Below, piece after piece: positions 41,595-49,485 of a stretch of 64,000 nt of DNA (its first letter is position 1; the number at the start of each line of letters is the position of its first letter). Both the position numbers and the translations under genes were made by a program. The notes beneath the pieces are model-generated. The model was not told where the DNA came from and did no database searches. It was given only the letters and a program-made list of their open reading frames with translations. The stretch lies in the NCBI RefSeq assembly GCF_003003075.1, contig NZ_PVTX01000001.1, forward strand, positions 186,001 through 250,000. The letters run 5' to 3'. The stretch is from Isoptericola halotolerans. Its GTDB lineage: Bacteria > Actinomycetota > Actinomycetes > Actinomycetales > Cellulomonadaceae.

Positions 41595-43054
41595 GGCTTC
41601 CGATCTGATCCAGCTTCTGCGCGGATCGTGCGCAGCGCGCCGCGCAGCACGGTGGCCGACGGCGGCGCGTAGCCGAGCACGATGCCGTTGAGCTCCAGAC
41701 CGGACCCCGGCACCACGTAGTCCTGCAGGTCGGCGACCAGCACGCCCCGGCCCGCCAGGCGGGCGACCAGGTCCGCCGCCGGGATGCGGTCGAGCTCGAG
41801 GACCGCGTGCAGCCCGCCGTCCAGCGCTCGGACCCGCACGCCGGGCACCCCCTCGAACGCCTGGGCCACCATCCGTCGCTTGGTCCGGTAGTCGCGACGG
41901 CATCGGGCCACGTGACGACGCAGCGCACCGGTGGACATGAGGTGAGCCAGCGCGTGCTGGGTCACGCTCGCCACCGTGGCGCCCCGGCCCGAGCGCGCGG
42001 CGAGGATGCTCGCCCCGGCCGGGGTGCCGTCGTCGGGCACGGTGCTGCCCGCAGGGAGGACGAGGTAGCCGCACCGCAAGCGGGGGTCGAGCACCTTGGA
42101 GAACGACCCGACGTGCACGACGACGCCGGTGCGGTCGAGCGCCGCGAGGGCCGGCAGCGGGGAGCCGCGGTGGCGGAACTCGGAGTCGTAGTCGTCCTCG
42201 ACCACCAGGACGCCCTCGGCGGACGCCCATGCCAGCAGCTCGTGCCGCGCGGCGACGGGCATCGCGCTGCCCAGCGGGTACTGGTGGCTCGGGGTGACCA
42301 GCACGGCGTCGAGGCGCTCGCGGGCGTGGGCGACGCGCAGGGCGTCGAGGTCCATGCCGCCGTCGTCGACCGGGACGGGCACGACGACGCCTCCCGCCGA
42401 GGCGATGGCCCGGCGGCCCGCGCGGTAGCCCGGGTTCTCCACGGCGACCCGCGGGACGGGGCCCGGGCCGGACCGTCGGGCGACCGCCTCGACCACCAGA
42501 GAGATCGCCTCCGCCGTGCCCCCGGTGACGACCACGCGCCCGGCGTCCGGCGCGAAGCCTCGGCTCAGGGCGAGCTGGTTCGCGACCTGGGCGCGCAGCG
42601 CCGGCTCCCCGGCCGGATCCGGGTAGGCGGCGACCAGCGGCTGCGCGGCCGCGTGCCGCCACGCCGCACGCCAGTCCCGCGCCGAGACGGCGGAGACCGC
42701 GGGAACGCCCGGCTGGAGGTCGACGACGGCGGTGGGTCGCGTCGTCGGGCCGGGAGCGGCGGCCGGACGGGGCCATGGTCGCGGTGCGGCGTCGGCGGAT
42801 CGTGCGGTGTCGGTGGGGAGCACTCCGAGCGTCGCCGCGACGCGGGGGACCGCGCCGTGGCGGAGCACGACGTACCCCTCGCCGTCGAGCTGCTCGTAGG
42901 CGGCGGTCACCGTGCCCCGGGCGAGACCCAGCTCGGCGGCGAGCGCCCGGGTGGAGGGCAACGGGTCGCCCTCGGCCAGGCGGCCGTCGTGGACCATGCC
43001 GCGGACCAGGTCGGCGACCTGTGCGGCCTTGGTCGGGCGCGGGGGAGGAGGCAT
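41591..43054 (-). CDS. MocR/PdxR-type regulator: GntR winged helix plus aminotransferase-like domain
   Basis: The 487-residue protein begins with a GntR domain (DPLPSTRALAAELGLARGTV, then TAAYEQLDGEGYVVLRHGAV). A fold-type-I aminotransferase domain follows, with the PLP lysine in HVGSFSKVLDPRLRCGYLVL. Such proteins sense PLP (or PLP plus a ligand) and activate vitamin B6 or transport genes. It is divergent from a pyridoxamine-phosphate-oxidase-like gene across 71 bp that contain a 21-bp palindrome. This strongly suggests the pair is a regulator and its target. Confidence 0.93.
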   Translation of the reverse strand: MPPPPRPTKAAQVADLVRGMVHDGRLAEGDPLPSTRALAAELGLARGTVTAAYEQLDGEGYVVLRHGAVPRVAATLGVLPTDTARSADAAPRPWPRPAAAPGPTTRPTAVVDLQPGVPAVSAVSARDWRAAWRHAAAQPLVAAYPDPAGEPALRAQVANQLALSRGFAPDAGRVVVTGGTAEAISLVVEAVARRSGPGPVPRVAVENPGYRAGRRAIASAGGVVVPVPVDDGGMDLDALRVAHARERLDAVLVTPSHQYPLGSAMPVAARHELLAWASAEGVLVVEDDYDSEFRHRGSPLPALAALDRTGVVVHVGSFSKVLDPRLRCGYLVLPAGSTVPDDGTPAGASILAARSGRGATVASVTQHALAHLMSTGALRRHVARCRRDYRTKRRMVAQAFEGVPGVRVRALDGGLHAVLELDRIPAADLVARLAGRGVLVADLQDYVVPGSGLELNGIVLGYAPPSATVLRGALRTIRAEAGSDRKP

Positions 43055-43082
43055 CGAGCTGGTCCATTCGATCGCGTCAGTT

Positions 43083-43125
43083 CTGGACTACACGGTAGTC
43101 CAGCAGGGTGCCTAGGTTCGGACGC
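43083..43125 (+). promoter_or_regulatory. MocR operator palindrome and leaderless promoter of the PNPOx-like gene
   Basis: CTGGACTAC (43083-43091), ACG, GTAGTCCAG (43095-43103) is a perfect 9-bp-arm palindrome. TAGGTT (43113-43118) and 7 nt lead to ATG 43126, again leaderless. The palindrome sits where an activator would contact polymerase. Confidence 0.7.
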
Positions 43126-43836
43126 ATGACCACGACGACCACGTCCACCCCGCCCGCCGCACCGGCCGGCTGCCCGAGCCTGACCGTCGGCCGCAAGCCC
43201 GACCGTCAGAGCGAGGACCCCGCCGTGCTCGACGGGATCCTCGCCGACGGGTTCCTCGCCCACGTCGCCATGGTCCGCGACGGGTACCCGGTGGTGCTGC
43301 CGTACCTGTACGGCGTCGGCGACCTGGACGACGGGCTCGGCCGCCGCCTCCTGCTGCACGGGTCCACCGGCGGCGGGCTCTTCCTCGACGCGGGGACGGA
43401 CGGCGTGCCCGTCTCCGTGGCGATCTCGCACCTGGACGGGCTGGTCTACGCCAGGTCGTTGAACGACAGCTCGGCCAACTACCGCTCCGCGATGATCGCC
43501 GGACGCGCCACCGTGGTCCCCCGCGAGCAGCGGGTCGAGGCGCTGTGGCAGATCGGCGACCACCTCATGCCGGGGCGCCGCGCCGAGGTGCGCGAGATGA
43601 CCGCCAAAGAGGTCGCCGCCACGCAGGTGCTCCAGGTGCCGCTCGACCGGGTGAGCGTGAAGACCCGCTCGGGCGGCGTCGGCGAGCGGCTGGACGACGG
43701 CGAGGACCACGGCGTCTGGGCCGGCGTGCTCCCGCTCGCGGTCCGTGCCGGCACCCCGGTGCCCGGTGATCTTGCTGCCGGGACCCCCGTCGCGCCGTCG
43801 GTCGAGGCGCTGGTGGCACGCCTGGGCCGGGGGTAG
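43126..43836 (+). CDS. Pyridoxamine 5'-phosphate-oxidase-like FMN-binding protein
   Basis: The 236-residue protein is of the PNPOx-like split-barrel group: LDGILADGFLAHVAMVRDGY, PVVLPYLYGVGD, then LLLHGSTGGGLFLDAGTDGV and YARSLNDSSANYRSAMIAGR. It ends in a proline/alanine-rich tail. Members use FMN or heme, and some recycle pyridoxamine phosphate. Control by the divergent MocR regulator favours a vitamin-B6-related or amine-detoxifying role; catalysis is not proven by sequence. Confidence 0.9.
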   Translation: MTTTTTSTPPAAPAGCPSLTVGRKPDRQSEDPAVLDGILADGFLAHVAMVRDGYPVVLPYLYGVGDLDDGLGRRLLLHGSTGGGLFLDAGTDGVPVSVAISHLDGLVYARSLNDSSANYRSAMIAGRATVVPREQRVEALWQIGDHLMPGRRAEVREMTAKEVAATQVLQVPLDRVSVKTRSGGVGERLDDGEDHGVWAGVLPLAVRAGTPVPGDLAAGTPVAPSVEALVARLGRG

Positions 43837-43896
43837 GGGCCACGCGTGTCGGATTGGCTGTTCGCGCGAGCGGGACGGACCGGCGAGGATGGCCCG

Positions 43897-45111
43897 GTGC
43901 GCACCATCCGACAGAGCAAGAAGCTCCGCGGCGTCCGATACGACGTCCGTGGCCCCATCCTGACCGAGGCCCAGCGTCTCGAGGCCGAGGGTCATCGCAT
44001 CCTCAAGCTGAACATCGGCAACACGGCGCCGTTCGGCTTCGAGGCACCCGAGGCGATCCTCGCCGACGTGGTTCACCACCTGCCCGAGGCGCAGGGGTAC
44101 AGCGACTCGCGGGGCATCTACGAGGCCCGCACCGCCGTCGCGCAGTACTACCAGTCCCGTGGTCTGCGGGACACCATGGTGGACGACGTGTTCATCGGGA
44201 ACGGCGTCTCCGAGCTCATCTCGATGGTGCTGCAGGCGTTCGTCGACGACGGCAACGAGATCCTCGTGCCCGCTCCGGACTACCCCCTGTGGACGGGCGC
44301 CGTGACGCTGACCGGTGGCACGCCCGTGCACTACGCGTGCGACGAGGCGAACGGATGGATGCCCGACCTGGCGGACATCGAGTCGAAGATCACCGAGAAC
44401 ACCCACGCCCTGGTGATCATCAACCCGAACAACCCCACCGGCGCGGTGTACAGCAAGGAGATGGTCGAGGCGCTCGTCGACATCGCACGGCGCCACGACC
44501 TCGTCGTCATGGCCGACGAGATCTACGAGAAGATCCTGTACGACGACGCCGTCCACCACCACGCCGCCACCGCCGCCGGGGACGACGTGCTGTGCCTGAC
44601 GTTCAGCGGGCTGTCGAAGGCCTACCGGGTGTGCGGCTACCGGGCCGGGTGGGTCATGATCTCCGGGCCGAAGGAGACCGCGACCGAGTTCCTCGAGGGC
44701 CTCACGCTGCTCGCCAACATGCGCATGTGCGCCAACGTGCCGGCCCAGCACGCCATCCAGACGGCGCTCGGCGGCTACCAGTCCATCGACGAGCTCATCG
44801 TGCCCGGCGGGCGGTTCTACGAGCAGACGATGCTCGCGGACCGGCTGCTGAATGAGATCCCCGGGGTGTCCTCCGTGCGACCCCGCGGTGCGCTGTACTG
44901 CTTCCCGCGCCTCGACCCTGAGGTGTACGCGATCGACGACGACCAGGACTTCGTCATCGAGCTGCTGCGCGCCAAGAAGATCCTGGTCACGCACGGCACC
45001 GGGTTCAACTGGACGGCGCCCGACCACTTCCGGCTCGTGACCCTGCCCGACGTCGAGGTGCTCGAGGAGGCCATCGGCCGGATCGGGGAGTTCCTGGCGA
45101 CGCGGCGGTAG
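43897..45111 (+). CDS. alaA: Alanine-type pyridoxal-phosphate aminotransferase
   Basis: The 404-residue protein starts VRTIRQSKKLRGVRYDVRGP and has LKLNIGNTAPFGFEAPEAIL, closely resembling E. coli AlaA. IINPNNPTGAVYSKEMVEAL and the PLP-lysine motif FSGLSKAYRVCGYRAGWVMI are intact. It transfers amino groups between glutamate and pyruvate (alanine synthesis). I chose GTG 43897, preceded by GAGGAT and 6 nt; a GTG at 43846 would add 17 residues. It follows the PNPOx-like gene after 60 bp and may be co-expressed. Confidence 0.93.
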   Translation: MRTIRQSKKLRGVRYDVRGPILTEAQRLEAEGHRILKLNIGNTAPFGFEAPEAILADVVHHLPEAQGYSDSRGIYEARTAVAQYYQSRGLRDTMVDDVFIGNGVSELISMVLQAFVDDGNEILVPAPDYPLWTGAVTLTGGTPVHYACDEANGWMPDLADIESKITENTHALVIINPNNPTGAVYSKEMVEALVDIARRHDLVVMADEIYEKILYDDAVHHHAATAAGDDVLCLTFSGLSKAYRVCGYRAGWVMISGPKETATEFLEGLTLLANMRMCANVPAQHAIQTALGGYQSIDELIVPGGRFYEQTMLADRLLNEIPGVSSVRPRGALYCFPRLDPEVYAIDDDQDFVIELLRAKKILVTHGTGFNWTAPDHFRLVTLPDVEVLEEAIGRIGEFLATRR

Positions 45112-45188
45112 ACGGGTCGACCTGCGGCGGGACCAGTGCCGGACGTCACCCTTGACCCCGACGCGACGTCATAGTTCTCACTGGTCCC

Positions 45189-46442
45189 ATGAGACTCGTC
45201 CCGATCGCCTACCTCTCCTCCTACACGCTGTCCCTGCTGGGCAACTCCGTCGCCGGGATCGCGCTGCCGCTGATCGTGCTCCAGATGACCGGGAGCGTGC
45301 TGGGGATGGGGGCGCTCGCTGCGGCGACCGCCGTCCCCGCGGTCCTCGCCGGCCTCTTCATGGGCGTGGTGATCGACCGGATCAACCGGCGCACGTCCTC
45401 GGTGCTCACCGACCTCGTCTCCGCAGCCGCCATCGCGGCCCTGCCGATCGTCGACCTGGTCAGCGGGCTCAACCTCGGCTGGTTCATCCTGTTCGGGATC
45501 ATCGGGTCCGTCGGCGACGTGCCGGGCCTGACCGCGCGGGACGCCCTCCTGCCCGCGATCGTCCGGCACGGCAACATCTCCGCCGAGCGGTTGATGGGAC
45601 TGCGGGAGAGCCTGGGGGCGGTGGCGATGCTGCTCGGCCCCGCGGCAGCTGGCACCCTCATGGTGGTGTTCGACGGCTCGACGGTCCTGTGGATCACCGC
45701 GGGGACGTCCCTGCTCGCCGCCCTCGTCACGCTCCTCGTCCCGCACCGGGTCGGTGACATCGTCCGCGACCTCCCCCAGGCCGACACGGACGCCGTGCCG
45801 GCGACCGGCTGGGCCCAGCTGCGGGAGGGGTGGCGCGTGCTGTTCCGCAGCCGGTTCCTCAGGGCGACCACGATGCTCAGCATCGTCTCGGTGGTGGTGC
45901 TGGCCGCGCTGCAGGGCCTGGTCCTGCCGGTCTACTTCACGCTCGCCGACCAGCCGGGCATGCTCGGGTACGTCCTGACGGCCCTGGCGGCGGGGATGCT
46001 CCTCGGCGGCGGCGCCTACGCGCTGCTCGGGGCGCGGGGACGGCGCCGGTGGTGGTTCGTCGCCGGGATCGTCGGGACCACCGTGGGCTTCGCCGTCGTC
46101 GCGACGCTCGCCTCGGTGTGGGTGGTGTTCGCCGGTGCGTTCGTCGTCGGGCTGTCCGGCGGGTTGTTCAGCAGCCTCGTCGGGGTGCTGATGATCGAAC
46201 GCATCCCCGAGCAGATGCGCGGGCGCGTCATGGGGACGCAGAACTCGATGATGACCGCCGGGCCACCGCTCGGGATCGTCGTGGCTGCCGTCGTCACCGA
46301 GCTCGCCAGCCTGGAGGCGGCAGCGATCACGCTCGCGGGCGTGTGGTCGGTCGCCGCGGTGGTCGGGCTGTCCGTGCGGTCGCTGCGTAGCCTGGAACCC
46401 ACGGAGGAGACGGAGGCGACGGTGGTGAGGACCGGTGCGTAG
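45189..46442 (+). CDS. MFS transporter
   Basis: The 417-residue protein has about twelve membrane helices, beginning YLSSYTLSLLGNSVAGIALP. VVIDRINRRTSS is the loop 2-3 signature of MFS exporters of the MFS_1/enterobactin-exporter-like type, and DVPGLTARDALLPAIV and AFVVGLSGGLFSSLVGVLMI continue the pattern. It is likely a drug or metabolite exporter. The next gene, a MerR regulator, starts inside its last codons (8-bp overlap), so regulator and pump are coupled. The substrate is unknown. Confidence 0.9.
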   Translation: MRLVPIAYLSSYTLSLLGNSVAGIALPLIVLQMTGSVLGMGALAAATAVPAVLAGLFMGVVIDRINRRTSSVLTDLVSAAAIAALPIVDLVSGLNLGWFILFGIIGSVGDVPGLTARDALLPAIVRHGNISAERLMGLRESLGAVAMLLGPAAAGTLMVVFDGSTVLWITAGTSLLAALVTLLVPHRVGDIVRDLPQADTDAVPATGWAQLREGWRVLFRSRFLRATTMLSIVSVVVLAALQGLVLPVYFTLADQPGMLGYVLTALAAGMLLGGGAYALLGARGRRRWWFVAGIVGTTVGFAVVATLASVWVVFAGAFVVGLSGGLFSSLVGVLMIERIPEQMRGRVMGTQNSMMTAGPPLGIVVAAVVTELASLEAAAITLAGVWSVAAVVGLSVRSLRSLEPTEETEATVVRTGA

Positions 46443-47268
46443 CAGCGAGCTGGCCCGGCTCGCCGGGGTCTCGGTGCGGACGTTGCGCCACTATCACCGG
46501 GTCGGTGTCCTCGACGAACCCGCGCGTGGCGGCAACGGCTATCGCCGCTATGACGTGCACGACCTGGTCCGCGTCCTGCGGATCCGGCGCCTGGCGGCCC
46601 TCGGGATCCCGCTCGCACAGGTGCCGGCCCTGCTCGAGAGGACGGAGACCGACGGCCCGGCGGCCGACTCCGACCAGCTCCTGGACGAGCTGGACCGGGA
46701 GCTGGCCGGCCAGATGGCCCGTCTCGCGCGTCAGCGGGAGGTGATCGCACAGCTCCGCGACCACCACGCGGCTCCCGACCTGCCGCCGGAGCTGGCACCC
46801 TTCTTCCGTGCCTCCCCGTCGGTGGGCGTCCTGGCGAGGATCGACCGTGACCAGACGGTCCTGCTGGCCCACCTGGCCGGCGAGGAGGGGATGCCCCACC
46901 TCGCCAGGCTCTACGAACGGCTCAGCGACGCCCTCCTCGCCGCGCGGGGGAGCGACCTGTCGGAGCGGTTCGACCGGCTCGGCCCCGACAGCTCGGACGC
47001 GGAGGTCACGGCCCTGGTCGACGCCTTCCTCGAGGTCTACGGTCCGGTCGTGGACGAGCTCGCTTCCGCCCGGGTCCCGCTTGACCTGGGCGGCACGGAG
47101 GACTACTTCACCGAGTTCACCGACACCCTGCTCAACGAGCAGCAGCTGCGGGCCTTCAAGCTGCTGGAGGCCCGGCTCGTGGAGCGGAGCACGAGGGACG
47201 AGGTCGCCGTCGAGCCGCCGCCTCAGACCAGGTCGCGCGGGATGCGCCGCTCCCAGTTCTGGGAGTAG
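46435..47268 (+). CDS. MerR-family regulator coupled to the MFS transporter, C terminus probably altered
   Basis: The 277-residue protein begins at GTG 46435 with a MerR DNA-binding domain: SSELARLAGVSVRTLRHYHR and VGVLDEPARGGNGYRRYDVH. A coiled coil (QLLDELDRELAGQMARLARQ) and a helical ligand domain follow. The last 15 residues (TRSRGMRRSQFWE end) are encoded by DNA that, read on the other strand, is the C terminus of an S15/CocE-type hydrolase. The original stop was therefore probably lost or displaced by a rearrangement. It likely controls the overlapping MFS gene. Confidence 0.88.
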   Translation: MRSSELARLAGVSVRTLRHYHRVGVLDEPARGGNGYRRYDVHDLVRVLRIRRLAALGIPLAQVPALLERTETDGPAADSDQLLDELDRELAGQMARLARQREVIAQLRDHHAAPDLPPELAPFFRASPSVGVLARIDRDQTVLLAHLAGEEGMPHLARLYERLSDALLAARGSDLSERFDRLGPDSSDAEVTALVDAFLEVYGPVVDELASARVPLDLGGTEDYFTEFTDTLLNEQQLRAFKLLEARLVERSTRDEVAVEPPPQTRSRGMRRSQFWE

Positions 47269-47411
47269 ACGCGCGGGTCGCCCTGCTGCGCGTCCAGCTC
47301 GTAGGCATCGAGCTGTGCGTTGACGAGGAACTCCTCGGCGGTGCAGGTCAGCACCGTGCGGGTCTCGCCCCGCACGGACGTCACGCGTTCCGACGGAAGC
47401 CGTACCACTCG
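47223..47411 (-). pseudogene. C-terminal remnant of a CocE/NonD (peptidase S15) hydrolase
   Basis: About 62 codons on the minus strand read RVVRLPSERVTSVRGETRTV, then LTCTAEEFLVNAQLDAYELD, and end YSQNWERRIPRDLV with a stop at 47223. This is the typical final beta-sandwich strand set of CocE/NonD or Xaa-Pro dipeptidyl hydrolases (ending in W-x-x-x-I/V-PRD). Nothing upstream in this frame continues the protein, so only the 3' end survives. It overlaps the MerR gene tail by 46 bp. The identification is by pattern memory only. Confidence 0.6.
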
Positions 47412-47572
47412 CGGCGGCTGTCCCGCGAGCGACGCCACCACGGGCCCCGAGTGCCCGCAACAGCCGTGACGGCGGCCGGAAATCCGTTGCGCCGGCACGT
47501 CGTCGGTGGCATCCTCGTCGTCGTCCCCGCGGGCAGGCCGCGTGTGAGAGGGGGCGGGCGGAAGGATTCTCG

Positions 47573-47611
47573 GTGACGGACACGGACGGCGGTCCCTCGA
47601 CCTCGCGCTGA
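47573..47611 (+). CDS. Possible 12-codon leader peptide of the ABC-F gene
   Basis: GTG at 47573 opens VTDTDGGPSTSR then TGA. GAAGGA lies about 6 nt upstream, a better ribosome-binding site than many genes here have. It ends 83 bp before the ABC-F start. Antibiotic-resistance ABC-F genes are often controlled by translated leaders, and small self-complementary stretches (GCACC/GGTGC near 47635; GGAGCTCC at the ABC-F start) are present. Short ORFs arise easily by chance, so this is tentative. The rest of 47412-47694 shows no gene. Confidence 0.3.
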   Translation: MTDTDGGPSTSR

Positions 47612-47694
47612 CCTCTGCTCGCCCGCACCCGGACCGGTGCACCTCCTGGCGGTGGACGACGTCGGCGCACGCCGCAGCGTCCCTCGGAGCTCCT

Positions 47695-49377
47695 GTGCCC
47701 ACTACTCCCGCCGTCGTCCTGCACGACCTCACCTTCTCCTGGCCCGACGGGGCCACCCCGATCGCCGGCGTGTCCGGCGCCTTCGCCACGGGCCGTACCG
47801 GGCTGGTCGGCCTCAACGGCACCGGCAAGTCGACCCTGCTGCGCCTGATCGCCGGCCGGCTGACCCCCACCTCCGGCTCGGTCACCGTCGCCGGCACCGT
47901 CGACCACCTGCCCCAGCGGATCACGTTGGACACGGACGCGACCGTCGCCGACCTGCTCGGGGTGCGGCACGTGGTCGACGCCGTGCGCGCCATCGCCGAC
48001 GGCGACGTCCGCCCCGAGCTGTTCGACGTCGTCGGCTCCGACGGGTGGGACCTGGAGGAGCGGGCGGTCGCCGCGCTCGACGCGGCCGACGTCCTCGCGG
48101 GGTCCTCTGCCGCGGCGTCGGCCGGCTCGTCGCCGGGTGGGGTGCTCGACCGCCGCGTCGGCACGCTGTCCGGCGGCGAGGCCGTGCTGACCGCCGTCAC
48201 GGGCATCCGGCTCCGGGCGGCCGACGTGGTGCTGCTCGACGAGCCGACGAACAACCTCGACGGCCGTGCCCGCGAGCGCCTGCACGAGCTGGTGCGGACC
48301 TGGCGCGGCGCCCTGGTCGTGGTGTCGCACGACCGCGAGCTGCTCGAGCTCGTGGACGCGACGGCGGAGCTGCGCACGGGCGGACTGAGCACGTTCGGCG
48401 GTACCTACGCGCAGTACCAGGAGTGGCTGGCGGTGCAGCAGGAGGCTGCGCGCTCGACGTTGCGCGACGCCGAGCAGCGGCTCCGGCGCGAGAAGCGGCA
48501 GCGCATCGAGGTCCAGGAGCGCATCGCCCACTCCGAGCGCCAGGGCCGCAAGGACGTGGCTAACCGGAAGTACGTCAAGGCCGTGGTGGACGACCGGCGC
48601 AACGCTGCCGAGAAGTCGCAGGGGGCCCGTCGCGGCGCCGCCGCCGAGGCCGAGTCACGGGCCCGCGACGCCGTGGCCACCGCGGAGCGTGCCGTGCGCG
48701 ACGACGACCGCATCGTCGTCGACCTCCCCGATCCTGACGTACCCGCCGGTCGCCGCCTCGCCGTCCTGCGCGGGGCCGACGGCCGCGAGGTCGTCCTCGC
48801 CGGACCCGAGCGCGTCGCGCTGACCGGCCCGAACGGCGTCGGCAAGACGACGCTGCTCGAGCAGCTGGTCGGCACCGGCGCGTCCAGCCCGGGCGCCGTC
48901 GGGCCATGCGGGGCCGGGCCCGACGGCGCCCCGCGGGCCACGGCGCAGCGGCTCACCGAGCGCGTGGGCTACCTGCCCCAGCGGCTGGACGGGCTGGACG
49001 ACGCCGCGACGGTGCTGGACGAGGTCCGGCGCCGGGCGCCGCACGTCGTGCCGGGCGAGCTGCGCAACCGTCTGGCGCGGTTCCTGGTGCGCGGCGACCA
49101 GGTCGACCGGCCGGTGCGGACCCTCTCCGGCGGCGAGCGGTTCCGGGTGGCCCTGGCGAGCCTCTTGCTGGCCGACCCGCCGGCCCAGCTCCTGGTGCTG
49201 GACGAACCGACGAACAACCTGGACCTGGCCAGCGTCGACCAGCTCGTGCAGGCGCTGGCCGCGTACCGCGGCGGCCTGCTCGTGGTGAGCCACGACCGAT
49301 CGTTCCTGGAGCGGGTCGGGCTGACGGCGGAGCTGGCGCTGGGGCGGGACGGAGCGCTGGCCGAGGTCAGGCGGTAG
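47695..49377 (+). CDS. ABC-F ATPase (ribosome-associated, antibiotic-resistance-like)
   Basis: The 560-residue protein has two ATPase domains and no membrane segment. NBD1 has GLNGTGKSTLLRLIAGRL and VVLLDEPTNNLDGRARERL; NBD2 has TGPNGVGKTTLLEQL, TLSGGERFRVALASLLL and LVLDEPTNNLDLASVDQL. A charged coiled linker (about residues 250-350; RRDKRQRIEVQER-like) joins them and in ABC-F proteins reaches the ribosomal P site. Members expel macrolides, lincosamides or similar drugs, or act in translation. The start is GTG 47695 with GGAG 5 nt upstream. Confidence 0.93.
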   Translation: MPTTPAVVLHDLTFSWPDGATPIAGVSGAFATGRTGLVGLNGTGKSTLLRLIAGRLTPTSGSVTVAGTVDHLPQRITLDTDATVADLLGVRHVVDAVRAIADGDVRPELFDVVGSDGWDLEERAVAALDAADVLAGSSAAASAGSSPGGVLDRRVGTLSGGEAVLTAVTGIRLRAADVVLLDEPTNNLDGRARERLHELVRTWRGALVVVSHDRELLELVDATAELRTGGLSTFGGTYAQYQEWLAVQQEAARSTLRDAEQRLRREKRQRIEVQERIAHSERQGRKDVANRKYVKAVVDDRRNAAEKSQGARRGAAAEAESRARDAVATAERAVRDDDRIVVDLPDPDVPAGRRLAVLRGADGREVVLAGPERVALTGPNGVGKTTLLEQLVGTGASSPGAVGPCGAGPDGAPRATAQRLTERVGYLPQRLDGLDDAATVLDEVRRRAPHVVPGELRNRLARFLVRGDQVDRPVRTLSGGERFRVALASLLLADPPAQLLVLDEPTNNLDLASVDQLVQALAAYRGGLLVVSHDRSFLERVGLTAELALGRDGALAEVRR

Positions 49378-49485
49378 GGCACAAAGCATCGGACGACCGA
49401 TGGCGGCTGCCGCGACGAAGCTCGCAATAGAGCACAGGGCGTGCCCTCCGCGTCACTCGCACGCAGGTGGCTAGGGTTGCGGTGC

